A stretch of DNA of 38,835 nucleotides, from the NCBI GenBank assembly GCA_031277885.1, contig JAITLM010000163.1, positions 1 to 38,835 of the forward strand, given 5' to 3'. A model generated the notes under the pieces. That model saw only the letters and a list, made by a program, of their open reading frames with translations, ran no database searches and had not been told where the DNA came from. The DNA is from Microbacterium sp. (GTDB lineage: Bacteria > Actinomycetota > Actinomycetes > Actinomycetales > Microbacteriaceae). Both the position numbers and the translations under genes were made by a program. Shown piece by piece: positions 1-8,225 of this stretch; the first letter of the stretch is position 1; every line of letters starts with the position of its first letter.

Positions 1-727
1 CGCCGAGATCGACGTCCGCGGCGTAGGTGACGGTGACCGTGACGGTGTATCGGCCCGCCTCCTTGTAGACGTGGCTCGTGCTGGTGGGTGTGAACTGCGC
101 CTGGCCGTTCGCGTCCCACGAGGAGCCGGGGCCTGTGCTGTCGCGGCGTTCTCCGTCGCCGTAGTCGAACGCGTAGTTCACGGGAGTGAATCGGATGCTC
201 AGCGCGCGTCCGAGGATCGTGCCGGGGATCGTCTCGACCTTCGCGCTGCTGAGGAAGTTCGCGGGCAGGCCGACGACGGCGACGTTGCCCGGCTCGCCGT
301 CGACCGTCCCGGTGGAAGGGACGAAGCGGGCGAGGTCGGTGACTGTGACGCTCCAGGCGGGAGTGCCAGACCTCGGCACCGCGTCCACCACGCCCACCGG
401 TCTGAGCGAGCGGCAGTACGCACTCGGCGGCCCCGGGGTTGCCGCGCAGAGCTCCTGTGGCGTTGGGCTGTTGTCACTAGGGTTATTTGCTTCCTCCAAG
501 CCACCACCAACAGAACCACCCGCTCCACCACCTCGGTCTGTCTCACTCTCCCCAACGTCTATTCCCGCTCCTGCCGTGTGACACGCACCGGTTCTGATCT
601 GCGCGATTGTGCAGGGCGAATCTTGCGCCTCGAGAACTTGGCCGGAGGCACACGGCGCCATGCAGGCGGTAGCAATTGCGATGAACGCGGCTGCACCGAT
701 GGACCTCACAATCGACTTCACGAACAT
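1..727 (-). CDS. Secreted PKD-domain-like protein, 3' end cut by window edge
   Basis: The frame is open from an ATG at 727 to base 2, giving at least 242 residues with no stop before the left edge. The N-terminus (MFVKSIVRSIGAAAFIAIAT) is a hydrophobic export signal; a Cys follows at about residue 21, so either lipidation or ordinary signal peptidase cleavage is possible. A Gly-rich linker lies at about 70-85. The visible C-terminal part has the PKD/immunoglobulin-like pattern FDYGDG followed about 30 residues later by SHVYKEAGRYTVTVTV. Such domains mediate extracellular contacts. The start overlaps the end of the upstream lipoprotein gene by 10 bases, so the two are probably translated together. 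The function is unknown, and the rest of the gene lies outside the window. Confidence 0.75.
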   Translation of the reverse strand, partial: MFVKSIVRSIGAAAFIAIATACMAPCASGQVLEAQDSPCTIAQIRTGACHTAGAGIDVGESETDRGGGAGGSVGGGLEEANNPSDNSPTPQELCAATPGPPSAYCRSLRPVGVVDAVPRSGTPAWSVTVTDLARFVPSTGTVDGEPGNVAVVGLPANFLSSAKVETIPGTILGRALSIRFTPVNYAFDYGDGERRDSTGPGSSWDANGQAQFTPTSTSHVYKEAGRYTVTVTVTYAADVDLG

Positions 728-1236
728 GGCTCACTGCTCGCGTCCATGCGGGCGATCTTGAAGTCCTTCGACACCAGCGTCATCGAAACCTTGATGGCGA
801 CGACTGCAGGGCGATCTTTCGACGTGACGTCGTTTCCGCCTACATCCATTACTCGCGTGGCCGAAACGTCCAAGCACGCGAAGCTACTCACCGTCGTCGA
901 CTTGGACGCATAGGATCTCGCATCGAATTTGGAAACCACCGTCGTGCCCACAATCCTCTGTCCGGCCGCCTCCAAGTCACGAACGGAGGAGATGTCTTCT
1001 TCGAGCGCCAGCCCGACAAGGAATCGCTGCGGATCCGACGCTGGATCACTCTCTTCTGCGTTTACTGCTTCGATGTAGTCGCGAAACACCTGTTCCGCCG
1101 CCTTGAACGCCTCGGCCTCGCTCGCGAACAGCGGGGTGGGCGTCGGTTCGGGCGCCGGCCTTGGGGCGCAGGCGGCGAGCCCGACGGCGGTTGCCACGAG
1201 GACCGTGGCTATGAGTGCACTGCGCCGAGGATTCAT
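718..1236 (-). CDS. Small putative lipoprotein
   Basis: This 172-residue protein has a typical lipoprotein signal: two Arg near the start, a hydrophobic stretch, and the lipobox LAAC with Cys at residue 23, followed by a Pro/Thr-rich spacer (PEPTPTPLF). The mature part starts with a helix (EAEAFKAAEQVFRDYIEAVN) typical of small actinobacterial lipoproteins with a SnoaL/NTF2-like or DUF-type body, but I do not recognise the family. It is expected on the outer face of the membrane. Its TGA at 718-720 overlaps the ATG of the PKD-like gene, which points to one transcript. The ribosome binding site before 1236 is weak. Confidence 0.75.
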   Translation of the reverse strand: MNPRRSALIATVLVATAVGLAACAPRPAPEPTPTPLFASEAEAFKAAEQVFRDYIEAVNAEESDPASDPQRFLVGLALEEDISSVRDLEAAGQRIVGTTVVSKFDARSYASKSTTVSSFACLDVSATRVMDVGGNDVTSKDRPAVVAIKVSMTLVSKDFKIARMDASSEPCS

Positions 1237-1304
1237 CCCGACACCGTAGCCAGATGCGCCGGGCCGCCGCGGAAGTTATCCACAGGCCCGACGGAGCCCC
1301 AGAC

Positions 1305-1877
1305 TCATCGCACCGCGAGCCCGTTCATCACCAGATCCACGAGCGCCTCCACGCGATCCGCCGTCAGCGGGCGACCGAGCAGCGCGGCGTACGACGTCGC
1401 CGCGACGAACTGGTCCGCCACGGCGGCGGGGTCCGCGTCGGCGCGCACCGCACCCTCCTCCTGCGCGCGGAGGATCCGGGCGACGATCCACGACACGATC
1501 GGATCCGCGAACCGATGGTTCAGGGCCGCGCCCAGTTCTGGATCCGTCGCGGTCACGGCGATCAGCGCTCGGGCGAGCTCCACGTTCTCGGACCGGGAGA
1601 GATGCTCACCCGCGGTGGCGAACCACGCGCGCAGATCCGCGGCGAGGTCTGCGGAGAACGGCAAGGCGACGTCCGCGCCCGGGAGCGATCCTTCGAGCAG
1701 CGCCTCGCCGAGGATCGCCGCCTTCGACCCCCACCACCGGTAGATCGTCTGCTTCGAGACCCCCGCCTCGGCGGCCAGCCCCTCGATCGTCACGGCGTCG
1801 TAGCCGTCAGCGGCGAGCGCGCCACGCATCGCCGCCAGCACGGACTGGCGGGCGTTCTCACTGCGCGGACGAGGCAC
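1305..1877 (-). CDS. TetR/AcrR-family transcriptional repressor
   Basis: The product has 190 residues if translation starts at the GTG at 1877 (V/MPRPRSENARQ). The N-terminal helix-turn-helix is clear: VTIEGLAAEAGVSKQTIYRWW at about residues 24-44, followed by SKAAIL. The rest is the helical ligand and dimer domain. The frame stays open far upstream, but that stretch overlaps the divergent dehydrogenase gene. The GTG is chosen because it gives a normal TetR N-terminus; the GGAGG directly abuts the GTG, so the start may be leaderless or wrong by a few codons. It is divergent from the short-chain dehydrogenase across a 106-bp gap, so control of that gene and of itself is likely (inference). Confidence 0.9.
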   Translation of the reverse strand: MPRPRSENARQSVLAAMRGALAADGYDAVTIEGLAAEAGVSKQTIYRWWGSKAAILGEALLEGSLPGADVALPFSADLAADLRAWFATAGEHLSRSENVELARALIAVTATDPELGAALNHRFADPIVSWIVARILRAQEEGAVRADADPAAVADQFVAATSYAALLGRPLTADRVEALVDLVMNGLAVR

Positions 1878-1983
1878 CCTCCGAGGGTAGCGAGGTGTAC
1901 GCTCATGAATAAGTGGACGCACCGTTGCGAAACTCGATCGCAGCCGGACCGACCGGATCCACGAGCGAACGAAGGAGACACCC

Positions 1984-2979
1984 ATGGCCCTGACCGCGAA
2001 TTCCTCCATCGGCGACTGGTTGGCCGATGCGACCGGCGGTGAACTGATCCGCGGACTGCTGGCGCAGTCCGGTGCGAGCGTCGACTCGCTCACCCCGGTG
2101 CTCGGCCTGCCGCTGCAGCAGCTCGTCGTGATGAGCCAGGGCGCCATGCCGCAGTCCGTGGTCGACGATCTCGTGCGCGCGGCGAACGGCGGAGTGATCC
2201 CCGAGGACGCCGCCCCGCAGGGCTGGACCGAGCAGGTCACGCCCGGACGCTTCGCCGGAAAGACCGTGATCGTGACGGGCGCCGCATCGGGCATCGGCAA
2301 GGCCACCGCCTCACGCATCGCCCGGGAGGGCGGTCGCGTCATCGCCTGCGACATCGCGGCGGACAAGCTCGACGCCCTGAGCGCGGAGCTGCCCGGCATC
2401 GTGACCGTGGCGGGGGACCTCACCCAGCAGGACGCGATCGACCGCGTCGTCGCCGCGGCGGGCGACCGCATCGACGGCCTCGCCAACGTCGCCGGCATCA
2501 ACGACGACTTCTCCCCGGCCGGTGAGACGCCCGACGCCGTCTGGGACCGCGTGATCGCGATCAACCTCACCGCGCCGTTCAAGCTCATGCGCGCGGTGCT
2601 GCCCCTCATGGAGGCGGCGGGACGCGGATCCGTCCTCAACGTCTCGAGCGAGGCCGGCCTACGCGGCAACGCGTCGGGCAACGCCTATACGGCCAGCAAG
2701 CACGGCATCATCGGCGTGACCAAGTCGGCGGCCTTCATGTACGGCCCCAAGGGGATCCGCGTGAACTCCGTCGCCCCCGGCGGCGTCGCGACCGGGATCC
2801 CGATGCCGCCGCACATGTCCGAGTACGGATCCGGCCGGCTCGCGCCGTTCCAGCAGGCGATCCCCACGGTGGCCACGGCCGAGCATCTCGCGGCGTCGAT
2901 CACGTTCCTGCTCTCGGACGACGCCGTGAACATCAACGGCGCGATCCTCGCCTCGGACGGCGGGTGGTCGGTGCAGTAG
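1984..2979 (+). CDS. NAD(P)-dependent short-chain dehydrogenase/reductase with N-terminal extension
   Basis: This 331-residue protein has a classical SDR Rossmann domain from about residue 88. It shows the cofactor loop TGAASGIG (98-105), an acidic Asp at 123 after strand 2 (favouring NAD over NADP), NVAG (168-171), Asn194, a catalytic Ser at 221/222, Tyr235 and Lys239 (YTASK), and the usual SDGGW ending. About 85 residues of helical, partly hydrophobic sequence precede the domain; ordinary SDRs of about 250 residues lack this. The start is supported by AGGAG at a good distance from the ATG. It is divergent from the TetR gene, which probably represses it. The substrate cannot be told from sequence. 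Confidence 0.9.
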   Translation: MALTANSSIGDWLADATGGELIRGLLAQSGASVDSLTPVLGLPLQQLVVMSQGAMPQSVVDDLVRAANGGVIPEDAAPQGWTEQVTPGRFAGKTVIVTGAASGIGKATASRIAREGGRVIACDIAADKLDALSAELPGIVTVAGDLTQQDAIDRVVAAAGDRIDGLANVAGINDDFSPAGETPDAVWDRVIAINLTAPFKLMRAVLPLMEAAGRGSVLNVSSEAGLRGNASGNAYTASKHGIIGVTKSAAFMYGPKGIRVNSVAPGGVATGIPMPPHMSEYGSGRLAPFQQAIPTVATAEHLAASITFLLSDDAVNINGAILASDGGWSVQ

Positions 2980-3016
2980 TCCGTCGCAGCCGCCGCACGG
3001 GCTGGCACCGGGACGC

Positions 3017-3087
3017 CTGCACGACCCGGGAACGTCTGCACGACGCGATCGCCGGATCCGTCGTGCAGGCGTGCCGAGGTCGTGCAG
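3017..3087. repeat. Intergenic nested palindrome with GGATCC near the centre
   Basis: CTGCACGAC occurs at 3017-3025 and 3036-3044, and its reverse complement GTCGTGCAG at 3060-3068 and 3079-3087. Both pairs have a start-to-start step of exactly 19 nt, so the four units form a symmetrical two-step inverted repeat. The 15-nt centre ends in GGATCC. It lies between the convergent dehydrogenase and small membrane protein genes. It could act as a bidirectional terminator, but a near twin at 5692-5774 sits between divergent genes, so a binding-site array or a mobile repeat is equally possible. Confidence 0.75.
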
Positions 3088-3115
3088 GTGTGCTGCGCGG
3101 AGGGAGCAGCCCTGG

Positions 3116-3193
3116 CTACTTCCGGCGGCGCACCACGAGCACGATGAACAGCGCGACGAAGACGGCGACGAGCGCTCCTGCGGTGATCCCCAT
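3116..3193 (-). CDS. 25-residue single-span membrane peptide
   Basis: This short frame encodes MGITAGALVAVFVALFIVLV followed by VRRRK and a TAG. A strong ribosome binding site (GGGAGG, then AACC, then ATG) precedes it. The peptide is one hydrophobic helix of about 19 residues with a basic C-terminal tail, so it should insert with the tail in the cytoplasm. Such tiny membrane peptides are easily missed by gene callers. The Shine-Dalgarno sequence and the clean hydrophobic/basic layout make a real gene likely. It lies 83 bases downstream of the RibD/DHFR-type gene on the same strand, so it may share that transcript. The function is unknown. Confidence 0.6.
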   Translation of the reverse strand: MGITAGALVAVFVALFIVLVVRRRK

Positions 3194-3276
3194 GGTTCCT
3201 CCCCCGGCGATGCGGCCCGGCCCGGGCCGCGGCCTTGGATTGTCGCACACGGACTTCGGCGCGAGCACGACCGCGT

Positions 3277-3879
3277 TCAGTCCGCGAGCCGCGGCGCGTA
3301 CTGCATCAGCACGTTCGTCGAGCCCGGGATCGGCGCCGCCCCGAGCGGGCGCAACCGCGCCGGGGCGCGGAACGCCGGCACTCCCTCACCGATCGCGTCG
3401 GGCCCGACGACGAGATCGAGGCGGTCGACGACCCCTTCGGCCAGCAGGGCATTCCACAGGACCGCGCTCGCGAACACGACGATGTCGCCGCCTTCGCCGG
3501 CCTTCTCCGCCGCCAGCACCGCAGGCAGCTCCTCCCCGCTCACGACGCGGCTGCTGTCGTGCCAGGCGTTGTCCTCCGGCACGACGTAGCCGTCGCTCAC
3601 CACGATCTTCGGGATGTCGCGGTACCGCCGGCTGAACTCCCGGTTGACGGCGCTGAGCGCCGGGTTCGAGGGATCCTCGGGCGCATCCGCGACCATCGGC
3701 CAGAACGAGCTGAACAGCTCGAACGAGGCCCGCCCGAGCAGCACGGTCGATGCGCCCCGCATGAGGTCGAGGTTGTGCGCGTCGAACCCCGCGTCGAGGT
3801 TCAGGACGAGCGGGTTGCCGCCGAGGCCGGCGAAGAAGCCGTCGACGGTGATGGCGTTGGAGACGATGAGCGAGCGCAT
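3277..3879 (-). CDS. RibD C-terminal/dihydrofolate-reductase-type reductase
   Basis: This 200-residue protein belongs to the RibD_C/DHFR-like fold. The N-terminus RSLIVSNAITVDGFFAGLGG is the typical first strand and loop, GASTVLLGRASFELF is the second conserved block, and IVVFASAVLWNALLAEGVVDRL with the following VVGPDAIGEGVPAF is the third. Members use NADPH to reduce folate- or flavin-like substrates, but many small family members have no known substrate, and this is not the riboflavin enzyme RibD itself. The start has AAGGA seven bases upstream of the ATG. A perfect 12-bp palindrome lies 30 bases upstream of the start codon and may be its operator. Confidence 0.85.
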   Translation of the reverse strand: MRSLIVSNAITVDGFFAGLGGNPLVLNLDAGFDAHNLDLMRGASTVLLGRASFELFSSFWPMVADAPEDPSNPALSAVNREFSRRYRDIPKIVVSDGYVVPEDNAWHDSSRVVSGEELPAVLAAEKAGEGGDIVVFASAVLWNALLAEGVVDRLDLVVGPDAIGEGVPAFRAPARLRPLGAAPIPGSTNVLMQYAPRLAD

Positions 3880-3909
3880 GAGCGTTCCTTCCGGGGTGAA
3901 GTGAGTGCA

Positions 3910-3921
3910 TACACCGGTGTA
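3910..3921. promoter_or_regulatory. Perfect palindrome upstream of the RibD/DHFR-type gene
   Basis: TACACCGGTGTA is an exact 12-bp palindrome located 30 bases before the start of the reductase gene on the minus strand, where an operator would be expected. Sites of this form are used by several TetR- and MerR-type regulators, but no such regulator gene is adjacent, so the binding protein is unknown. Confidence 0.4.
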
Positions 3922-4181
3922 GAGACGCGCACCCGGCGGAACTCATCGGTCCGGCGCGAGATTCTTCGAAAAGGGGAGCGTGTCCCCTGTCGAAAGCAGG
4001 TGTCGCGGATCCTGCGCCTCGAACGCCTAGCTCGATCTCCGGGCGCCGTCAAGCCCCTTCGCGCCAGGACAGATCCTGATTATCGTCGTCCCTGTCACCG
4101 GGAATGGGTACAGGAGAAAAAGATCCCGGCGCATGCGGGGCCTCCCTAGGCTTCCAGTCCCCGCCAAGCCGCGGAACTCCA
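3922..4181. other. Non-coding stretch before a strong hairpin
   Basis: No convincing reading frame is seen here. It contains small possible hairpins, for example GGGGA/TCCCC near 3976-3990 and CCGGGA/TCCCGG around 4098-4130, but none matches an RNA family I recognise. Together with the perfect hairpin at 4182-4214 it could be a small RNA or a long leader. I see no direct evidence of a promoter. Confidence 0.3.
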
Positions 4182-4214
4182 GGGTCCGGGCCGGATCGCC
4201 ACCGGCCCGGACCC
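4182..4214. terminator. Perfect 13-bp hairpin, probable terminator
   Basis: GGGTCCGGGCCGG at 4182-4194 pairs perfectly with CCGGCCCGGACCC at 4202-4214 around a 7-nt loop. The plus strand then reads ATCCTTTT, a short T run. It ends 83 bases before the DUF7882 gene, with no gene directly upstream on the plus strand. It therefore terminates either an unrecognised RNA or read-through, or forms part of the DUF7882 leader. Confidence 0.6.
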
Positions 4215-4297
4215 ATCCTTTTCGGTGACGGACGGGTCCCCGAGGACGACGTCGCTTTCCACGGCAGATCCAGGCGAAGGGGCGTAGCGTCCGGAAC

Positions 4298-4606
4298 ATG
4301 GCCATCCTCTATTACGGCGGCGCCGAGCATCCGATCGAGATCGAGGACATCGCTCTCGCGCACCTCAAGATCGTGATCGCGACGAAGTTCCGGCGCAACG
4401 AGAGCTTCACGCTGTCCTGGCGCCATGACGGCGACCAGCCTCGCGGCCGCTCCACGATCTGGCTGCACCCCTCCATCCCGCTGCGATTCGAGTTCGACGA
4501 CCCGACGCCGCCCGAGATCGACCAGCGGCGCATCCAGGCCTACGCGAACTCCGCCAACACCTCCGGCGGCATCCTGCTCCCCGACGAGTCAACTCTCGAC
4601 CTCTGA
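4298..4606 (+). CDS. DUF7882-family small protein
   Basis: This 102-residue protein matches the small actinobacterial proteins now grouped as DUF7882, often mislabelled as ATP-dependent DNA ligase in databases. Features I recognise are the MAILYYGG start, the EIEDIALAHLKIVIATKFRR block, RSTIWLHPSIPLRFEF and the C-terminal ANTSGGILLP. There is no ligase motif, no signal peptide and no membrane segment, so it should be cytoplasmic. The function is unknown. It ends 15 bases before the end of the convergent sigma-factor gene. Family recall is from memory and should be checked with a profile search. Confidence 0.8.
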   Translation: MAILYYGGAEHPIEIEDIALAHLKIVIATKFRRNESFTLSWRHDGDQPRGRSTIWLHPSIPLRFEFDDPTPPEIDQRRIQAYANSANTSGGILLPDESTLDL

Positions 4607-4621
4607 GCCCGCTGCGGCTGG

Positions 4622-5602
4622 TCAGGACCGGAGCGACGCGGCTCGCGCGAGCAGCTCCGGATCCAGGAACGAGGCGATCCAGGCGATCCGTGATCCGTGG
4701 ATCCCCAGCGCCATCACCGCACCGGGACGCCAGACGCCGTCCACCTGCTGATCCGCGACGAGTGCGGGCATGCCGTTGACCGCGACCCTCGACCGGACCC
4801 GCCAGGGCGTGATCATCGAGCGCTCTGCGAAGAAGGCGGAGACATCGGCGATGCCGTCGAACCAGGCCGGCAGCGGCGGCATGGTGAAGCGGACGTCGTC
4901 GGCCAGCAACGCCACGACGCCCGCGACGTCGCCCGCCTCGAACGCGGCCACGAACGCGTCCACAGCGCGCTGCTCCTGCGCGGCGGGCGCCGTGAGGTCG
5001 GGGGCTCCGCCGGCATCCGCCCTGCTCGCGCGGGCCCGCTGCAGGGCGCTGTTCACGGCGGCGACGCTCGTCTCGAGCATCTCGGCCGTCTCGGCGGCGG
5101 AGAAGTCGAGCACGTCGCGCAGGATCAGCGCCGCGCGCTGGCTCGGCGGCAGCTGCTGCAGCGCGGCGAGGTAGGCGAGCGAGATCGCCTCGCGGCGGGC
5201 GGCCGTCTCGGCCGGGTCGTCGACGGACGAGATCCAGGGGTCCAGCCACGCGACGCCGTCGTCCGGAGCGCCGAGATCGCCGAGCGGGTCTCGCGCCGGA
5301 TGCGCGTCCCAGGAGAGCACGCGCCCGGGGCGTCGCTCCGCCAGGCGCAGGCTCGTGCGGGTGGCGATCGTGTAGAGCCAGGTGCGCACCGAGCTGCGTC
5401 CGGCGAACCCTTCGATCCCGCGCCAGGCGGCGAGCAGTGCGTCTTGAGTGGCGTCCTCGGCGTCATCCAGCGATCCCAGGATCCGGTAGCAGTGCCGCTG
5501 CAGTTCGCGACGATGCGGGGCGACGAGGTCCGCGAACGCCGGTTGATCGCCGGATCGGGCGCGTTCGAGCAGCTCCGCCGTGTCGTCCGTCTTCCCCGTC
5601 AT
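4622..5602 (-). CDS. ECF-type sigma factor with SnoaL-like C-terminal domain
   Basis: The product has 326 residues. Region 2 lies at about 20-90 ([51 protein letters not shown]), and region 4 at about 145-192 ([20 protein letters not shown], then [20 protein letters not shown]). Residues 207-320 form a SnoaL/NTF2-like domain. This layout fits the large actinobacterial ECF groups (SigX5/TIGR02960-like), in which the fused C-terminal domain takes over control of activity and no separate anti-sigma factor is needed. None is encoded nearby. The start at 5602 has GGAGGAGG at good spacing. Its 5' side faces purL across a region holding a nested palindrome. Confidence 0.9.
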   Translation of the reverse strand: MTGKTDDTAELLERARSGDQPAFADLVAPHRRELQRHCYRILGSLDDAEDATQDALLAAWRGIEGFAGRSSVRTWLYTIATRTSLRLAERRPGRVLSWDAHPARDPLGDLGAPDDGVAWLDPWISSVDDPAETAARREAISLAYLAALQQLPPSQRAALILRDVLDFSAAETAEMLETSVAAVNSALQRARASRADAGGAPDLTAPAAQEQRAVDAFVAAFEAGDVAGVVALLADDVRFTMPPLPAWFDGIADVSAFFAERSMITPWRVRSRVAVNGMPALVADQQVDGVWRPGAVMALGIHGSRIAWIASFLDPELLARAASLRS

Positions 5603-5691
5603 CCGGCACCTCCTCCGTCGTCCGTCGCGAGCGTACCCACCCCCGGGGCGCCCGGGAAGGCCCGCTCGGCGGATCCCGGCCTCGCAGGGCG

Positions 5692-5774
5692 CGACGATCC
5701 GCACACCGTGGCACGATCTGCACACGGTTCGGACGGATCCGTGTGCAGATCGTCGCAATGTGTGCGGATCGTCG
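5692..5774. repeat. Second intergenic nested palindrome with GGATCC near the centre
   Basis: An outer 15-bp arm at 5692-5706 (CGACGATCCGCACAC) pairs perfectly with 5760-5774, and an inner 12-bp arm at 5714-5725 (CGATCTGCACAC) pairs perfectly with 5741-5752. Inner and outer units repeat with a 19-nt step on both sides, exactly as in the element at 3017-3087, and GGATCC again directly precedes the right inner arm. It lies between the divergent sigma-factor and purL genes, so it is not simply a terminator. It may bind a dimeric regulator at several sites or be a copy of a dispersed repeat. Confidence 0.75.
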
Positions 5775-5878
5775 CGGCGGACACGAGGACGGTCGGCCCC
5801 CGAACGGGCGGCGGACCGACCAGCCCCACCGCACGTAGACTGGATCCTGCCCCGCCTCCCCTCGCTCCAGGAGCCCGC

Positions 5879-8206
5879 GTGACCTCTCCGAACACCCCCA
5901 CCGACCACGTCCCCGACTCGGTCGCCAGCGCAGAAGCGACCCCGGAGAAGGAGCAGCCGTACGCGGCGCTCGGCCTCAAGGACGACGAGTACGCGCGGAT
6001 CCGCGAGATCCTGGGCCGCCGTCCCACGTCGGGCGAGCTGGCGATGTACTCGGTCATGTGGAGCGAGCACTGTTCCTACAAGTCCTCGAAGAACTACCTG
6101 CGCCGGTTCGGCCAGAAGGTCTCGGACGAGATGAAGAAGCGCCTCATGGTCGGCATGGGCCAGAACGCGGGCGTCATCGACGTCGGCGAGGGCTGGGCGG
6201 TCACGTTCAAGGCCGAGTCGCACAACCACCCGTCCTTCATCGAGCCGTTCCAGGGCGCCGCGACCGGCGTCGGCGGCATCGTCCGCGACATCATCTCGAT
6301 GGGCGCCCGCCCGGTCGCGGTCATGGATGCGCTGCGCTTCGGCGCGATCGACGACCCCGACACGGCCCGCGTCGTGCACGGCGTCACCGCCGGCATCAGT
6401 TTCTACGGCAACTGCCTCGGCCTGCCGAACATCGGCGGCGAGACGGTCTTCGACGCCGTCTACCAGGCGAACCCGCTCGTGAACGCGCTCGCCGTCGGCG
6501 TGCTGCGCCACGAGGACCTCAAGCTCGCGAACGCCACCGGCGTCGGCAACAAGGTCGTGCTCTTCGGCGCCCGCACCGGCGGCGACGGCATCGGCGGCGC
6601 GTCGATCCTGGCCTCCGACTCGTTCGACTCGACCGGCCCGACCAAGCGCCCCGCCGTGCAGGTCGGGGACCCGTTCGCCGAGAAGGTGCTCATCGAGTGC
6701 TGCCTCGAGCTTTACCGCGAGGAGCTCGTCGAGGCGATCCAGGACCTCGGCGCCGCCGGCATCTCCTGTGCAACGAGCGAGCTGGCCGCCAACGGCAACT
6801 CCGGCATGCACGTCTCGCTCGACAACGTGCTGCTGCGCGACCCCACGCTGACCGCTGAGGAGATCCTCATGTCGGAGTCGCAGGAGCGCATGATGGCGAT
6901 CGTCGCCCCCGAGAAGCTCGACGCGTTCCTCGCCGTCGTGAAGAAGTGGGACGTGGAGACCTCTGTCCTCGGCGAGGTCACCGGCGACGGCCGCCTCATC
7001 ATCGACTGGCAGGGCGAGCGCATCGTCGACGTGGATCCCTCCACCGTCGCCGTCGACGGCCCGGTCTACGACCGCCCCGTCGCGTACCCGACCTGGATCG
7101 ACGCGCTGCAGGCCGACGCCGCGGAGCTGCTCCCCCGCGACAACGACCCCGAGGCGCTCAAGCAGCAGTTCCTCGCGCTGCTGGAGAGCCCGAACCTCGC
7201 CGACACCCGCTGGATCACGAACCAGTACGACTACTACGTGCTCGGCAACACCGCCCTCGCCTTCCCCGATGACGCCGGCATGATCCGCGTCGACGAGGAG
7301 TCGGGCCTCGGCTTCTCGATCGCGACCGACGCGAACGGCCGCTACAGCCAGCTCGACCCGTACGCGGGCGCCCAGCTCGCCCTCGCCGAGGCGTACCGCA
7401 ACGTCGCCGTCACCGGTGCGGAGCCCACGGCCATCACCGACTGCCTGAACTTCGGATCCCCCGAGAACCCCGAGGTCATGTGGCAGTTCGGCCAGACGGT
7501 CGACGGCCTCGCGGACGGCTGCTTCGAGCTCGGGACGCCGGTCACCGGCGGCAACGTCTCGTTCTACAACCAGACCGGCGACGTGCCGATCCACCCGACC
7601 CCGCTGGTCGGCGTGCTCGGCATCATCGACGACGTCTCGCGCCGGATCCCGTCCGGCTGGCAGGACGAGGGCCAGAACATCTACCTGCTCGGCACCACCT
7701 CGACCGAGCTGTCCGGATCCGCCTGGGCCGACGTCGTCCACGGCCACCTCGGCGGTCTGCCGCCCAAGGTCGATCTCGCGGGCGAGAAGCGCCTGGCCGG
7801 TCTGATCGGCGCGGCGCGCGACGAGTGGCTGATCTCCTCGGCGCACGACCTGAGCGAGGGCGGCCTCGGCCAGGCGCTCGCGGAGGGCGTCATGCGGTTC
7901 GGCGTCGGCGCCCGCGTGTGGCTGACCGAGCTGATGGAGCGCGACGGCGTGGACGCCGCGACGGCGCTCTTCTCCGAGTCGGCCGGCCGCGTGATCGTGA
8001 CCGTGCCCCGCGAGGACGACGTGAAGTTCCAGGGCCTCTGCGAAGGCCGCGGCTACCCGGTGCTGCGCATCGGCGTGACCGACAACGCTCCGCAGCTCGA
8101 GGTGCAGGACGTCTTCACCGTCTCCGTCGACGAGCTGCGCGCGACCGCCCAGGCGACTCTGCCGGCCGCATTCGGCCCGACCGTGGCGGAGCCCGTCGGG
8201 GCCTGA
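5879..8206 (+). CDS. purL: Phosphoribosylformylglycinamidine synthase subunit PurL
   Basis: This 775-residue protein is the small-type PurL that works with PurS and PurQ. It converts FGAR, glutamine-derived ammonia and ATP into FGAM, the fourth step of purine synthesis, in the cytoplasm. Hallmarks are [12 protein letters not shown] (residues 60-71, with His64 at the position of the proposed active-site His), [15 protein letters not shown] followed by [13 protein letters not shown], the [12 protein letters not shown] block, and a second AIR-synthase-like half beginning around [18 protein letters not shown]. The frame is open far upstream, but GTG at 5879 has AGGAG before it and gives a family-like length. 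purQ and purS are not in the window. A small membrane-protein gene follows 19 bases later. Confidence 0.97.
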   Translation: MTSPNTPTDHVPDSVASAEATPEKEQPYAALGLKDDEYARIREILGRRPTSGELAMYSVMWSEHCSYKSSKNYLRRFGQKVSDEMKKRLMVGMGQNAGVIDVGEGWAVTFKAESHNHPSFIEPFQGAATGVGGIVRDIISMGARPVAVMDALRFGAIDDPDTARVVHGVTAGISFYGNCLGLPNIGGETVFDAVYQANPLVNALAVGVLRHEDLKLANATGVGNKVVLFGARTGGDGIGGASILASDSFDSTGPTKRPAVQVGDPFAEKVLIECCLELYREELVEAIQDLGAAGISCATSELAANGNSGMHVSLDNVLLRDPTLTAEEILMSESQERMMAIVAPEKLDAFLAVVKKWDVETSVLGEVTGDGRLIIDWQGERIVDVDPSTVAVDGPVYDRPVAYPTWIDALQADAAELLPRDNDPEALKQQFLALLESPNLADTRWITNQYDYYVLGNTALAFPDDAGMIRVDEESGLGFSIATDANGRYSQLDPYAGAQLALAEAYRNVAVTGAEPTAITDCLNFGSPENPEVMWQFGQTVDGLADGCFELGTPVTGGNVSFYNQTGDVPIHPTPLVGVLGIIDDVSRRIPSGWQDEGQNIYLLGTTSTELSGSAWADVVHGHLGGLPPKVDLAGEKRLAGLIGAARDEWLISSAHDLSEGGLGQALAEGVMRFGVGARVWLTELMERDGVDAATALFSESAGRVIVTVPREDDVKFQGLCEGRGYPVLRIGVTDNAPQLEVQDVFTVSVDELRATAQATLPAAFGPTVAEPVGA

Positions 8207-8225
8207 CCGCTCCGCGAGGAAGCTC

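Noticed and set aside
71..913. Plus-strand frame of 280 residues across the left end
   Set aside because: It has no family-like content, and its codons are the complement of two better minus-strand genes with signal sequences, a lipobox and PKD motifs.
1878..1983. Possible TetR operator between the repressor and dehydrogenase genes
   Set aside because: Only weak partial symmetry around GTGTACGC...GGACGCAC is seen; I cannot define a convincing dyad.
3960..4080. tRNA-like arm (CCTG-TCGAAAG-CAGG)
   Set aside because: No acceptor stem, anticodon arm or D-arm can be fitted around it on either strand.
4697..5878. Upstream in-frame extension of purL
   Set aside because: It lies antisense to the sigma-factor gene and through the nested palindrome; the GTG at 5879 has a ribosome site and gives the normal PurL length.
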